A stretch of DNA of 64,000 bases from Marinovum sp. (GCA_022447495.1 JAKVBH010000015.1:57041-121040), one strand, 5' to 3'; positions 18,401 through 28,385 are shown, numbered from the stretch's first letter. Made by a program: numbers and translations. Notes: a model not told the origin generated them from the letters alone.

Positions 18401-20682
18401 GCGCGGGTCGCCTCTGCGTCGCGGTCGGCCAAACGCCAGGCTTGGTCGCGGCCCGCTTCATAGGGTTTAGGCCAAGCCGCGATGCGGTCGCCGACCTTTG
18501 TGCCTTCGTGTAAGGTCCAATAGGGGTCGGCCAAATGCGGGCGTCCCACGGCCACCAGATCAGCGCGCCCTGCCATCAGGATCGAATTGGCGTGATCCGC
18601 TTCATAGATATTGCCGACGGCCATGGTTTTGACGCCAGCATCATTGCGGATCCGGTCGCTAAACGGCGTTTGAAACATCCGGCCATAAACGGGTTTTGCA
18701 GCTGTCGTGGTTTGCCCTGCTGAGACATCAATAAGATCTGCGCCCGCTTGGGAGAACAGGCGGGCGATCTGCACCGCGTCTTTAACCGTCACACCATCGT
18801 CCCCCACCCAGTCAGTTGCCGAAATGCGCACCGACATCGGTTTGTGCGAAGGCCAAGCCGCCCGCATCGCCTCGAACACCTCTAACGGATAGCGCATGCG
18901 GTTTTGCAAGCTTCCGCCATAGTCATCACGGCGCTGGTTCGACACGGGCGAGATAAAGGACGAGATCAGATAGCCATGAGCCGCATGTAACTCGATCATG
19001 TCAAATCCGGCCCGGTCCGCCATATGTGTAGACGCGACGAATTCGTCTCGGATGGTGTCCATTTCATCGCGCGAAATCTCCCGTGGGGTGGCGTTGGCGT
19101 TCGACCATGGCAGGGCAGATGCGCTGACGATATCCCAATTGCCGCTGGCTAACGGCGCGTCCATGCCTTCCCAACCACGGTTTGTTGATCCCTTGCGCCC
19201 CGCGTGACCGATTTGGCAGCAGATTTTCGCATCGGTGAAGTCATGCACAAAATTGGTCAGTCGCTTCCAACCTGCTTCATGCTCAGGCGCATAGAGGCCA
19301 GGACAGCCAGGTGTGATGCGGCCTTCTGCGCTGACACATGTCATTTCGGTATAGACCAAGCCTGCGCCGCCTTTGGCGCGCTCGCCATAGTGGGACAGGT
19401 GCCAATCGTTGGGAATTCCGTCTATGGCTTGGTACTGTGCCATGGGCGACACCACGATGCGGTTCTTCAAATGCATTTCGCGGAGTTGAAACGGTACGAA
19501 CATGGGGCGCCGCACGGGCCCTGCCGCCCCCGCTTGATCCATGAACCAACGTTCCGCACCTTCAAGCCACTTAGTGTCCCGCTCTCGCAGGTTTTCGTGA
19601 CTGATCCGCTGCGAGCGGGTGAGCAAGGAATAGTTCAGCTGGACGGGATCAAGGCCCAAGTACCGTTCAACCTGTTCGAACCATTCCAGCGAGTTGCGTG
19701 CCGCTGATTGCAAACGCAACACCTCAAGTCGTCGCTCATTTTGATAGCGGGTAAAGGCCTTCTCAAGCGTGTCTTCGTTCAGGACAAGGTCCGCCAATGC
19801 AATCGCGCTTTCAAGTGCCAATTTGGTGCCCGATCCAATGGAAAAATGCGCAGACGCCGAGGCGTCGCCAAGAAGGACCACGTTTTCGTGGTGCCATGTG
19901 TCACACAAGACGCGGGGGAAACGGATCCAGGCGGAGCCGCGGATATGATTGGCATTGGTCATCAGGCTATGACCGCCGAGGTGGTCTTTGAAAATTTCTT
20001 CGCAGATTGCGATGCTTTCCTGCTGCGACATGTCCGCAAAACCGAATTTGTCAAAGGTGTCCTGTGCGCATTCCACAATGAAAGTCGCTGTGTCATCGTC
20101 GAATTGATAGGCGTGGACCCAGACCCAGCCATGTTCGGTTTCTTCAAAGATAAAGGTGAATGCATCCGCAAAGGTCTGATGCGTCCCCAGCCATGTGAAT
20201 TGGCACAAGCGCTCGTCAATCTCGGGCTTGAACGTATCCGCATAGAGCGTTCGAGTTCTCGAGTTCAGCCCGTCGGTGGCGACAACGACATCATAGTCTT
20301 CGCGATAGTCTTCCGCGCTGAGCACTTCAGTATTAAACCTCAGCTCAACCCCCAGCTCTCCTGCGCGTTGTTGCAACAGTAGCAGCAACTTCTTGCGGCC
20401 AATCCCGCAAAAGCCATGCCCCGATGAAACGTGCTTTTCGCCCCGGTAGAGCAAAGCGATGTCGTCCCAATAGGCGAAGTTGTCACCGATTGCCTTGGCT
20501 GAAACGGGATCGTTCGCGGCAAGGTTTTGAAGCGTTTCATCAGACAGGACAACGCCCCACCCGAAGGTGTCATCGGGCTTGTTGCGCTCGATCACAACAA
20601 CATCCACCGACGGGTCACGCAGCTTTGTAGAAATCGCAAAGTAGAGCCCTGCGGGCCCACCTCCTAGACAGGCAATGCGCAT
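18397..20682 (-). CDS. 2-aminobenzoyl-CoA monooxygenase/reductase (bifunctional flavoenzyme)
   Basis: This 761-residue fusion has an N-terminal FAD aromatic hydroxylase domain ([31 protein letters not shown], then [18 protein letters not shown]). A C-terminal old-yellow-enzyme-like flavin reductase domain follows ([52 protein letters not shown]). This architecture matches the Azoarcus evansii enzyme that hydroxylates and then reduces 2-aminobenzoyl-CoA to a non-aromatic 2-amino-5-oxocyclohexene-carboxyl-CoA. Salicylyl-CoA 5-hydroxylases share the N-terminal half. The anthranilate-CoA ligase and kyn genes in the operon support the first reading. The start at 20682 follows AGAGGGAGA; the frame is open to 20757. 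Confidence 0.92.
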   Translation of the reverse strand: MRIACLGGGPAGLYFAISTKLRDPSVDVVVIERNKPDDTFGWGVVLSDETLQNLAANDPVSAKAIGDNFAYWDDIALLYRGEKHVSSGHGFCGIGRKKLLLLLQQRAGELGVELRFNTEVLSAEDYREDYDVVVATDGLNSRTRTLYADTFKPEIDERLCQFTWLGTHQTFADAFTFIFEETEHGWVWVHAYQFDDDTATFIVECAQDTFDKFGFADMSQQESIAICEEIFKDHLGGHSLMTNANHIRGSAWIRFPRVLCDTWHHENVVLLGDASASAHFSIGSGTKLALESAIALADLVLNEDTLEKAFTRYQNERRLEVLRLQSAARNSLEWFEQVERYLGLDPVQLNYSLLTRSQRISHENLRERDTKWLEGAERWFMDQAGAAGPVRRPMFVPFQLREMHLKNRIVVSPMAQYQAIDGIPNDWHLSHYGERAKGGAGLVYTEMTCVSAEGRITPGCPGLYAPEHEAGWKRLTNFVHDFTDAKICCQIGHAGRKGSTNRGWEGMDAPLASGNWDIVSASALPWSNANATPREISRDEMDTIRDEFVASTHMADRAGFDMIELHAAHGYLISSFISPVSNQRRDDYGGSLQNRMRYPLEVFEAMRAAWPSHKPMSVRISATDWVGDDGVTVKDAVQIARLFSQAGADLIDVSAGQTTTAAKPVYGRMFQTPFSDRIRNDAGVKTMAVGNIYEADHANSILMAGRADLVAVGRPHLADPYWTLHEGTKVGDRIAAWPKPYEAGRDQAWRLADRDAEATRA

Positions 20683-20752
20683 CACTATCTCCCTCTTCCC
20701 GGCGTGGTCCGATTCACTCGGTGTACAAAGCCTATATGGGCTGCAATTTAAT

Positions 20753-20779
20753 TTCAAGCTTGATATATTTTCGCTTGAA
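20753..20779. promoter_or_regulatory. Candidate MarR operator between the divergent operons
   Basis: The 160-nt intergenic region holds TTCAAG at 20753-20758 and CTTGAA at 20774-20779, an inverted repeat. The left arm is part of the perfect 10-bp palindrome TCAAGCTTGA (20754-20763). The sequence between is AT-rich. A palindrome at this divergent promoter is where the operon's own MarR protein would be expected to bind. Binding is inferred. Confidence 0.5.
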
Positions 20780-20842
20780 GTTTATCTGGGGCGTATAGAC
20801 CATTCCGCTCAATGAGCTGTCTTCAGGTGAAAGGATACAGAA

Positions 20843-22093
20843 ATGCCGCCTCTCGTCATGGCCTCCGGAACGGAGTGCAGCCCAAAGGCAACGCCTGAGA
20901 AGGCGCGCTCAAAGCCTGCAAGTTTGGTCTGGGATGACCCCTTCTTGATGGGTGATCTTTTGACCGAAGAAGAACGCATGATCCGCGACACGGCCCGTGC
21001 TTATTGCCAAGACAAGCTGAGGCCTCGCGCGCTTGAGGGGAACCGTCACGAAGTGTTTCATCGCGAGATCATGAACGAGATGGGCGAGTTGGGACTCCTC
21101 GGCTCGACCCTCCCCGAAGACTACGGCGGCGTTGGCACGTCCTACGTTGCCTATGGCCTCATCGCGCGTGAGGTAGAACGGGTCGACAGTGGGTACCGGT
21201 CGGCGATGTCCGTGCAAAGCTCGCTCGTGATGCATCCGATTTTCGCTTATGGGACCGACGAACAGCGGCAAAAGTATCTGCCGAAGCTGGCGACAGGTGA
21301 ATATGTGGGCTGCTTCGGGCTGACCGAGCCCGATCACGGGTCTGACCCGGGTGGTATGCTGACCCGCGCGGTTAAGGTCGATGGCGGATATAAAGTGTCT
21401 GGCGCCAAAAACTGGATCACCAACAGCCCGATTGCTGATGTGTTTGTCGTGTGGGCCAAGTCCGAAGGGCATGGCGGCAAGATCAAAGGGTTCATCCTCG
21501 AAAAGGGAATGGACGGGTTGAACGCGCCAAAGATCGAAGGCAAATTCTCGCTGCGGGCGTCGGTTACCGGCATGATCCAGATGGACGAAGTCTTTGTTCC
21601 TGATGAAAATCTTTTGCCCCATGTGGAAGGTCTTGCCGGGCCGTTTGGCTGCTTGAACCGTGCACGCTACGGCATCAGTTGGGGGGCGATGGGCGCCGCA
21701 GAAGCCTGCTACCATGCGGCGCGGGATTACACGATGGATCGCAATCAATTCGGAAAGCCATTGGCGCAGATGCAGCTTGTTCAGAAAAAGCTTGCGGACA
21801 TGCAAACAGAAATTTCACTTGGCCTTTTGGGATCGCTCCGACTTGGTCGCCTCATGGACGCCAACGAAAACTCCGCCGAGTTGATCAGCCTGATGAAACG
21901 CAACAATTGCGGCAAAGCCATCGCCATCGCCCGTGAGGCGCGCGACATGCATGGGGGCAATGGGGTCTCCGATGAATACGGCGTGATTCAGCATGTGATG
22001 AACCTTGAGGCGGTGAATACCTATGAAGGCACCCACGATATCCACGCGCTGATACTTGGGCGCGGGATCACTGGCTTGCAGGCTTTCGGATGA
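20843..22093 (+). CDS. gcdH: Glutaryl-CoA dehydrogenase-type acyl-CoA dehydrogenase
   Basis: This 416-residue FAD enzyme carries the pattern of glutaryl-CoA dehydrogenases, which oxidise and decarboxylate glutaryl-CoA to crotonyl-Co[53 protein letters not shown], and the catalytic Glu near the end in [20 protein letters not shown]. The N-terminus is about 25 residues longer than the conserved start. AAGGA lies upstream of the ATG at 20843. It begins the plus-strand operon divergent from the anthranilate operon, and a C5 dicarboxyl-CoA is a plausible late product of that pathway. Confidence 0.88.
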   Translation: MPPLVMASGTECSPKATPEKARSKPASLVWDDPFLMGDLLTEEERMIRDTARAYCQDKLRPRALEGNRHEVFHREIMNEMGELGLLGSTLPEDYGGVGTSYVAYGLIAREVERVDSGYRSAMSVQSSLVMHPIFAYGTDEQRQKYLPKLATGEYVGCFGLTEPDHGSDPGGMLTRAVKVDGGYKVSGAKNWITNSPIADVFVVWAKSEGHGGKIKGFILEKGMDGLNAPKIEGKFSLRASVTGMIQMDEVFVPDENLLPHVEGLAGPFGCLNRARYGISWGAMGAAEACYHAARDYTMDRNQFGKPLAQMQLVQKKLADMQTEISLGLLGSLRLGRLMDANENSAELISLMKRNNCGKAIAIAREARDMHGGNGVSDEYGVIQHVMNLEAVNTYEGTHDIHALILGRGITGLQAFG

Positions 22094-22902
22094 CGCCCCT
22101 CTCAGATATGACGGGCATCGACTGGCAAGACGCCTTTCAGACCAGTGATTACATCGCCGGGGCTTCAGACTATCCGCCCCGATGGGCGGCGACTGCCGCG
22201 GCGTTCCGTGCCAAGCAATGGGCACAGTTGGATATAGCTTATGGCGATCATCCGCGCGAGCGTTTTGATCTATTTTTGCCTCAGGGCACGCCAAAGGGCC
22301 TGTGTGTAATAGTCCACGGCGGCTTTTGGTTGGGCTTTGACAAATCCAGTTGGTCCGACATGGCACGCGGACCGGTGTCCCACGGCTGGGCGGTGGCGAT
22401 GCCAAGCTATGTGCTTGCGCCAGAGGCATCCTTGCCAGACATCACCTCTCAGATCGGACGCGCAGTGACGGTCGCCGCGAGCATGGTGGCAGGCCCGATC
22501 CAGTTCACAGGGCACTCTGCGGGCGGGCATTTGGTCACTCGACTTGCAAGCATCGATGGACCTTTGGCCCCTAACATTGCGAGCAGAGTTGATCGGGTCG
22601 TCTCAATCAGCGGGCTGCATGACTTGCGCCCGTTGTTGATGCATTCGATGAACGAAAAGCTTGGCTTGACCGAAGAAACCGCGATCCAAGAAAGCAGCGT
22701 TCTGTCCAGGCCGATGACAGGGGTGCGGGTGAGCGCATGGGTCGGCGCGGCTGAACGGCCAGAGTTTCTGCGCCCATCCGGGCTGCTGGCCGAAATTTGG
22801 GGAGCAAATCTGGTGGCCGACCCGGGCAAACACCACTTTGATGTGATCGATGGGCTCAAGGATGCGGCACATCCATTGACACTGGAACTGGTCAAAAACT
22901 GA
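22090..22902 (+). CDS. Alpha/beta hydrolase, probable kynurenine formamidase (HGGXW type)
   Basis: This 270-residue protein has the oxyanion motif HGGFW (in [16 protein letters not shown]), the nucleophile elbow [14 protein letters not shown], and a C-terminal histidine in [16 protein letters not shown] with GHSAGGH is typical of eukaryotic-type arylformamidases, which hydrolyse N-formylkynurenine to kynurenine and formate. No kynB (the usual bacterial, metal-dependent formamidase) is seen beside kynA and kynU, so this enzyme would supply the missing step. It overlaps gcdH by 4 nt (ATGA). A general carboxylesterase is the alternative. Confidence 0.8.
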   Translation: MTPLSDMTGIDWQDAFQTSDYIAGASDYPPRWAATAAAFRAKQWAQLDIAYGDHPRERFDLFLPQGTPKGLCVIVHGGFWLGFDKSSWSDMARGPVSHGWAVAMPSYVLAPEASLPDITSQIGRAVTVAASMVAGPIQFTGHSAGGHLVTRLASIDGPLAPNIASRVDRVVSISGLHDLRPLLMHSMNEKLGLTEETAIQESSVLSRPMTGVRVSAWVGAAERPEFLRPSGLLAEIWGANLVADPGKHHFDVIDGLKDAAHPLTLELVKN

Positions 22903-22903
22903 G

Positions 22904-24838
22904 ATGGTCGTCTCTGTCACTCACCAAGGAGCGATTGCGATTGTCACCATCGACAATCCGCCCATAAACGCCACCGGCCAAGCCATTCGACAGCGGTTGA
23001 TGGATGCTATTGCAACAACCGAAGCAGACGATAGCCTCCGAGCCGTTGTGCTGATTTGTGCCGGACGCACCTTCATCGCGGGTGCGGATGTGCGCGAGTT
23101 TGACAAGCCGCCGCAAGAACCACATTTGCCAGATGTTCTGAACGCCATTGAGGGTGCGTCATTGACTTGGGTTGCCGCGATCCACGGCACCGCGTTTGGT
23201 GGCGGATTGGAAACCGCATTGGCGTGCGATTACCGCGTTGCGGTGCCAACCGCACGGTTGGGCCTGCCCGAAGTCACGCTCGGCTTGATCCCGGGGGCAG
23301 GCGGCTCAGTGCGCCTACCGCGGCTCGTGGACGCCGATCTGGCTCTGCGTATGGTCGTTACGGGCAAGCCCATCGGCGCGTGGGAGGGGTATGAGGCAGG
23401 GCTGATCGATCACCTCGCCGAGGGTGATCTTCTTGAGGCTGCGCTTGGCTTTGCAATTGCTACCCAGCCCGATCGCAAACACACCGTCAAAACCCCTAGC
23501 GATTGGGCAGTGTTCGAAACGCAAGCGGCAAAAATCCTTGCCAAAGCAAAAGGTCCAAACGCTCCCAAAGCGGCGGTTCAAGTACTGCGCAATGCTTATG
23601 AAATGCGTGCGGCCGACGCGTTTGCGGCAGAGCGTACGGCATTTTTGACCCTAAGGGATGATCCGCAATCGCAGGCTTTGCGGTATATCTTTTTTGCCGA
23701 ACGCGGAACGCTCAAAATCGATCGGCTCAAGGAAGTGATCGCGAAGAACCTCTCAGAGATCGGCGTGATAGGCGGCGGCACAATGGGTGCGGGGATCGCT
23801 GCGGCTTGCCTTTTGGCAGGCTTTTCTGTGCGCATGGTGGAACGGGACGCGCAGGCCGCAGAAGCGGGTGCGGCGCGTGTTGTCAAAATACTTGAAGGCA
23901 GCCTCAAACGGGGCCTGATCGGGAAGGACAAGTTTGATGGCCTTGCTGCCAAGTTTGCAGCCGCAGATGACTACGATTCGCTGTCAAACTCTGATCTAAT
24001 CATCGAAGCGGTGTTTGAGGATATGAACGTAAAGCGTCAGGTGTTTGCGCTATTGGATGCAACAGCCAAGCCAGACGCAATTTTAGCCACAAACACCTCT
24101 TACCTTGATGTCGCACAGATTGCCAAGATTACGCGCGATCCGTCCCGCGTGATTGGCCTGCACTTCTTTTCGCCCGCGCATATCATGAAGCTGCTAGAAA
24201 TCGTTGTACCAGAGGGATTGGCCGATACTGTCCTTGCCACAGCCTGCGCCTTTGCCAAGGCCTTGAAAAAGATCCCTGTGTTGGCAGGTGTGTGCGACGG
24301 TTTCATTGCTAATCGGATCATGTCGGCCTATCGGCGCGAAGCGGAATTCATGATCGAGGATGGCGCCATGCCGTGGGATGTGGATCGTGCGATGCTGGAT
24401 TTTGGCCTGCCAATGGGCGTCTTCGCGATGGGCGATTTGGCGGGGCTCGACATCTCTTGGGCGATGCGCAAGCGGCATGCGGCGACGCGGGATCCGAGCC
24501 AGCGCTACGTCGATATCGGCGACAAACTGTGCGAGATGGGCCGCTTTGGGCGCAAGACGGGTCGGGGATATTACCTTTACCAAGACGGAAAGACCGGCGT
24601 GCCGGACCCGGAGGTGGAAGCGCTCATTCTGGCGGAAGCAGCGCGCAAGGGTATCACCAGAAGACCCTTCAGTGATGACCAAATCATGGCCTGCATTTTG
24701 ACTGCTATGCAATCAGAAGGGCAGGCCATCTTGGAAGAGGGCATCGCACAATCAGCAGCAGATATTGATGTGGTTATGGTCAACGCCTATGGTTTTCCCC
24801 GCTGGCACGGGGGCCCGATGCGCATGGCTGGAGGCTGA
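22904..24838 (+). CDS. FadB-like enoyl-CoA hydratase/3-hydroxyacyl-CoA dehydrogenase, C-terminally short
   Basis: This 644-residue fusion joins an N-terminal crotonase domain (FIAGADVREF, GTAFGGGLETALACDYR, LGLPEVTLGLIPGAGGS) to an NAD-binding 3-hydroxyacyl-CoA dehydrogenase (EIGVIGGGTMGAGIAAA, GLHFFSPAHIMKLLEIV, GFIANRIMSAYRREAE). It would carry out two successive beta-oxidation steps on a CoA ester from the anthranilate pathway. Relatives continue some 50 residues past the block that here reads NAYGFPRWHGGPM; this one ends six residues after it. The stop lies 4 nt from the convergent AraC gene. The second dehydrogenase domain is therefore trimmed, but both active sites are present. Confidence 0.9.
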   Translation: MVVSVTHQGAIAIVTIDNPPINATGQAIRQRLMDAIATTEADDSLRAVVLICAGRTFIAGADVREFDKPPQEPHLPDVLNAIEGASLTWVAAIHGTAFGGGLETALACDYRVAVPTARLGLPEVTLGLIPGAGGSVRLPRLVDADLALRMVVTGKPIGAWEGYEAGLIDHLAEGDLLEAALGFAIATQPDRKHTVKTPSDWAVFETQAAKILAKAKGPNAPKAAVQVLRNAYEMRAADAFAAERTAFLTLRDDPQSQALRYIFFAERGTLKIDRLKEVIAKNLSEIGVIGGGTMGAGIAAACLLAGFSVRMVERDAQAAEAGAARVVKILEGSLKRGLIGKDKFDGLAAKFAAADDYDSLSNSDLIIEAVFEDMNVKRQVFALLDATAKPDAILATNTSYLDVAQIAKITRDPSRVIGLHFFSPAHIMKLLEIVVPEGLADTVLATACAFAKALKKIPVLAGVCDGFIANRIMSAYRREAEFMIEDGAMPWDVDRAMLDFGLPMGVFAMGDLAGLDISWAMRKRHAATRDPSQRYVDIGDKLCEMGRFGRKTGRGYYLYQDGKTGVPDPEVEALILAEAARKGITRRPFSDDQIMACILTAMQSEGQAILEEGIAQSAADIDVVMVNAYGFPRWHGGPMRMAGG

Positions 24839-24842
24839 AGGT

Positions 24843-25814
24843 TTAGTGCGTCTCCCGCGGGGTCTGTCCAAAGCGAGCGCGATAGTCGCGGGAAAAGCGG
24901 CCCAGATGAGTGTAGCCGCAGTCATAGGCGACCTGACCCACATGCAGCCGCTTTTGTCGTTGCAATAAAAAGTACCGCGCTTGGTCCAGCCGAAGATCGC
25001 GGACGTACTGCATCGGGGTACAACCCATTTGTTGGCGAAACGCTGTTTGCAGTGTCCTTGGATGCACATGGGCCGCTTCCGCAATGTCATCGAGCGTCAC
25101 TGCATTGTGCAAGGCACTTTGGATGAATTCGACTGCACGGCGCACGCAATGGGCGGCCGCTGCGGTGTCAGGCCCTTTGAACAGATGCGTCACGTTGCTG
25201 GGCTGAGCTTCTAAAAGCGCCATCGCTATATCTCGTTCAATGGCAAATTGCTTCAGGTCTTGGCGGGTGAAATCCACGTGGCCCGCATCGATCGCCTTCG
25301 CAATCGTCAGTGATAAGTGACGCAAACGCCGCCCCCGAGTTCCAGTCAAATCCACGCAAGGGTCAAAGCGCACCGGTCCTGGCATTTTTATCCCCGCTGC
25401 ATCCGTTGCCACTCGATCCAAAAAGTTGGCGTCAATTTGGACCATCAACTTCCGGCACCCTGCTTTCCAAATCATTTTGGTCGGACGGTCAGGGTTCAGT
25501 ATAGTTGCGCTGGCCTCAGTGGCCGTAACATTCTCGCCGCGATGAGTGACTTCGGCCGAACCGGACAGCGGGATTTGCAAAAGGTAAAAGTGTTGCAGTT
25601 CGCCGGGATCAATCGTCACATCAGCGCCATAGCTCAGTAGATTCAAAGACACATGAGCGCCGCGCACGTGATTGTGGGTGACATGCAAATCGCCGCCGGC
25701 AACCTGATCCAGCTTGTGATCGCAATACCGGGCCGCCACGACGGCACGGGCCTCGTCAAGATTGCGCGTGCAAAGCACTGAGTGTGCCTCGAGCAATGTC
25801 TCATCCCGTCCCAT
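24843..25814 (-). CDS. AraC family transcriptional regulator
   Basis: This regulator has an N-terminal cupin-like sensing domain (RYCDHKLDQVAGGDLHVTHN, FYLLQIPLSGSAEVTHRG) and a C-terminal double helix-turn-helix (VTLDDIAEAAHVHPRTLQTA, then QVAYDCGYTHLGRFSRDYRA and RFGQTPRETH). The start is uncertain: ATG at 25814 gives 323 residues, and the frame is open to a GTG at 25883; neither has a strong ribosome-binding site. It is divergent from the cupin and flavin monooxygenase genes, which it may control, and convergent with the FadB-like gene. Confidence 0.88.
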   Translation of the reverse strand: MGRDETLLEAHSVLCTRNLDEARAVVAARYCDHKLDQVAGGDLHVTHNHVRGAHVSLNLLSYGADVTIDPGELQHFYLLQIPLSGSAEVTHRGENVTATEASATILNPDRPTKMIWKAGCRKLMVQIDANFLDRVATDAAGIKMPGPVRFDPCVDLTGTRGRRLRHLSLTIAKAIDAGHVDFTRQDLKQFAIERDIAMALLEAQPSNVTHLFKGPDTAAAAHCVRRAVEFIQSALHNAVTLDDIAEAAHVHPRTLQTAFRQQMGCTPMQYVRDLRLDQARYFLLQRQKRLHVGQVAYDCGYTHLGRFSRDYRARFGQTPRETH

Positions 25815-25969
25815 GGGGCGAGGGTTGCCGAATTCCTCGTATTTTTCAAGGAAGAGGACGCCCACGGAGCATTTTGGACTCACAATCCGGATAAAGAGGG
25901 GACTCGCAAATCGGATAAGGCATCACGGCGCCTTCTGTCAGATTTCCCCAACCAATATGGGAGACTGAT

Positions 25970-26425
25970 ATGGATTTCGGAATAACGCCCTCTGACGGAC
26001 ATGTGGGCGAAAAAGCCTGGAACGTGGTGGGGCATGTGTACACCCCCAAACTACACACCCCCAATGTGATGATCTGGCATGCGCAGGTCCCCGATGGCAC
26101 TTTCGTGCCCCCGCATATTCACCCAACTCAAGACGAATGGATCTATATGCTGACGGGTGACCTGGAAATTGAGTTCGGCCACGACGAAGGCCACGTCACC
26201 GCGCATCAGGCAGGGCCAGGGGATATGGTCCGAATGCCCAAGGGCAAGTCACATGGCATTTTCAACCGCTCTGGTGCAGAGGCCACCTGCGTTTTTGGTG
26301 TCGCGCCATCTCGCAAACTATTTGACCTGTTCGGCGCTTTGGATGACGTCACTGACCCAGAAGAGTTGGTGCGCCTGTCCGCCTTGCACGAGGTCGATTT
26401 TCTGCCGCCTCCGGACGCTGGTTAA
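25970..26425 (+). CDS. Cupin domain protein
   Basis: This 151-residue protein has both cupin metal motifs: PPHIHPTQDEWIYMLTGDLE, then PGDMVRMPKGKSHGIFNR. The His-His-Glu-His set suggests a bound metal. Such small cupins act as dioxygenases, isomerases or binding proteins; the substrate is not evident. GGGAG precedes the ATG at 25970. The flavin monooxygenase starts 12 nt after its stop, so the two form an operon divergent from the AraC gene. Confidence 0.85.
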   Translation: MDFGITPSDGHVGEKAWNVVGHVYTPKLHTPNVMIWHAQVPDGTFVPPHIHPTQDEWIYMLTGDLEIEFGHDEGHVTAHQAGPGDMVRMPKGKSHGIFNRSGAEATCVFGVAPSRKLFDLFGALDDVTDPEELVRLSALHEVDFLPPPDAG

Positions 26426-26437
26426 GGAGGCATAACC

Positions 26438-27919
26438 ATGGTCAAAAGAAAGACTGTCGCCGTGATTGGCGGCGGCGTAAGTGGGTTGGCCGCAGCCAAG
26501 GCATTTGATGAACGCGGTCACCGCGTTTTGGGCTTTGAACGGAGCCATGACTTCGGCGGTGTGTGGGAACTGTCGCGCAGCTACCCCGACGTGCAAACGC
26601 AATCACCCAAAGATCTGTACTGCTTTACCGATCATCCGATGCCGGACGATTACCCTGAATGGCCCAAAGGCCCTCAGGTGCATGGCTACCTGCATTCCTA
26701 TGCCGAAAAACACAATCTGGGTCGGCTGTTCCGGCTGAACACAAATGTCAAAGACATGAAACGCCGCGCCGATGGCGGTTGGACATTGGCGCTGGAAGAG
26801 GCTGGCCAGAATTGGCAGCGAGACGTTGATTTTGTCGCTGTGTGCACGGGCCAATTTTCGGACAAAAACATCATCTCCCATCCCGGTCAGGAGAGTTTCG
26901 TTGCGGCCGGGGGTGAGGTCATGCACAGTTCTGAATACACCGATCCAGCGATGATCAAAGGCAAGCGCGTCGTGGTGCTTGGCGGGTCAAAATCTGCAAC
27001 CGATATTGCCGTGAACGCGGCCAACAACGGTGCTCAGTCGGTGCATTGGGTGTATCTGGAACCCGTCTGGCGGGTCCCGTATTTTGTTGGAGGCATCAAT
27101 TTCAAACGCCTTCTGTATATGCGCGCGCAGGAGCAACAGTTTAACGCTTGGGGCAAGAACGCATTGCAGCGCATGGTCGCCGCACTCCTTAAACCGCTGG
27201 TCTGGGCCAATTTCCGCGGTTTGGAGATGATGCTCAAGATGCAACTCGGTCTGCGCAAATATGGGATGGTGCCCAAAACACCGATTGAAAATGAGGTGTC
27301 ATGTTCTGTTCCCATCGTGACGCCTGGACTATTTGAGGCGCTCAAAGCAGGAAAGATCAAGAATATCCAAGGCTCGTTCGATCACTATGACGGCAAGACG
27401 ATCACTATGACCGGCGGAGAAAAGGTCGACGCCGATGTCTCGATCCTTGCGGTTGGTTGGAAACTGGGCGTGCCATATCTACCAGAGGCCGACAAAGACA
27501 AGCTGATCGAAGAGGACGGGCAATACCGTGTTTACCGTTTGGCCGTGAACCCTGATCTGCCGGATTTGGGCTTTGTCGGGTTCAACTCGTCCTTCTGCAC
27601 GGTCCTAAGCGCTGAGATGATTGCGAACTGGCTGGTTCGGTACATGGATGGGCAATTGGCCAATCAACCCAGCGATGCCGCAATGAATGAAAACATTGAG
27701 ATGATGCTCGACTGGAAACGCAACGAACGGCCTGCCGCCCAAATTTATGGCGGTTTGTGCTCCGCACCGTTCCACTTCAAGCATTTCGATGAGATTCTGT
27801 CGGATATGGGGGCCGGAAAACGTACGAGGTCAAATCTGCTGGCCGAACAGTTTAGCTATCCAAGCCACAAGGCCTATGGAGCGTTTTTGGCGTCCTGTCC
27901 GCAATATCAGGCTGAATAG
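26438..27919 (+). CDS. Flavin-containing monooxygenase
   Basis: This 493-residue protein has two dinucleotide-binding motifs, VAVIGGGVSGLAAAKAF near the N-terminus for FAD and KRVVVLGGSKSATDIAV for NADPH. Between them lies a linker resembling the FMO fingerprint (VMHSSEYTDPAMIKG). FMO enzymes insert oxygen at N, S or carbonyl carbons. The shorter fingerprint separates it from classic Baeyer-Villiger enzymes, but the substrate is unknown. TAAGGAGG lies upstream of the ATG at 26438. It pairs with the cupin gene. Confidence 0.88.
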   Translation: MVKRKTVAVIGGGVSGLAAAKAFDERGHRVLGFERSHDFGGVWELSRSYPDVQTQSPKDLYCFTDHPMPDDYPEWPKGPQVHGYLHSYAEKHNLGRLFRLNTNVKDMKRRADGGWTLALEEAGQNWQRDVDFVAVCTGQFSDKNIISHPGQESFVAAGGEVMHSSEYTDPAMIKGKRVVVLGGSKSATDIAVNAANNGAQSVHWVYLEPVWRVPYFVGGINFKRLLYMRAQEQQFNAWGKNALQRMVAALLKPLVWANFRGLEMMLKMQLGLRKYGMVPKTPIENEVSCSVPIVTPGLFEALKAGKIKNIQGSFDHYDGKTITMTGGEKVDADVSILAVGWKLGVPYLPEADKDKLIEEDGQYRVYRLAVNPDLPDLGFVGFNSSFCTVLSAEMIANWLVRYMDGQLANQPSDAAMNENIEMMLDWKRNERPAAQIYGGLCSAPFHFKHFDEILSDMGAGKRTRSNLLAEQFSYPSHKAYGAFLASCPQYQAE

Positions 27920-28071
27920 TGCAATCGCGCCGCGCTCTGATCGAGGGCGCGGTGTCCCAGCACTTCGGCGCAAGTACAGCGTTTAGTGGCTCTGGTGTCC
28001 AAATCCCGTCAGGGGTTCATCCCGCGAACCCAGCTTGATGACTGGAGGGTCTGAGCAGTTGGTCCCGCTCA

Positions 28072-28385
28072 AAGAACAAGACCACGAATTGGAGGGCTTA
28101 CCATGCCACCGTGAAGCGTCGCGGATTGCTGTCGATCTGATTTGATCCTGAGTTGGTTTGGATGCCGCCGTTGACGTCACCACCAGAAATGTTGGCGACG
28201 TGCCAATGCTACTAGAGTTGCTCAATCAAATCCCGGCAGATCAGACCATCGGGTCAGTGACCGCCGACGGGGCCTATGACACGCGCAAATGCCATGATGC
28301 GATTGCTGTCCGGAATGCACATTCAGTGATCCCTCCGCGCAAGTACACGGCTCTTGGCATATCTTTTACTGCGGTCGAAGGATAA
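28072..28385 (+). pseudogene. IS5-family transposase remnant
   Basis: The frame starting at 28072 reads KNKTTNWRAYHATVKRRGLL, then an in-frame TGA and FDPELVW; this is the N-terminal pattern of IS5-family transposases. At about 28158 the reading frame changes and continues as DVTTRNVGDVPMLLELLNQI, VTADGAYDTRKCHDAIA and HSVIPPRK, part of the DDE domain. Roughly 130 residues between the two parts are missing, and the end is also lost. The copy is dead: stop codon, deletion and frameshift. I could not identify terminal repeats with confidence. Confidence 0.8.
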
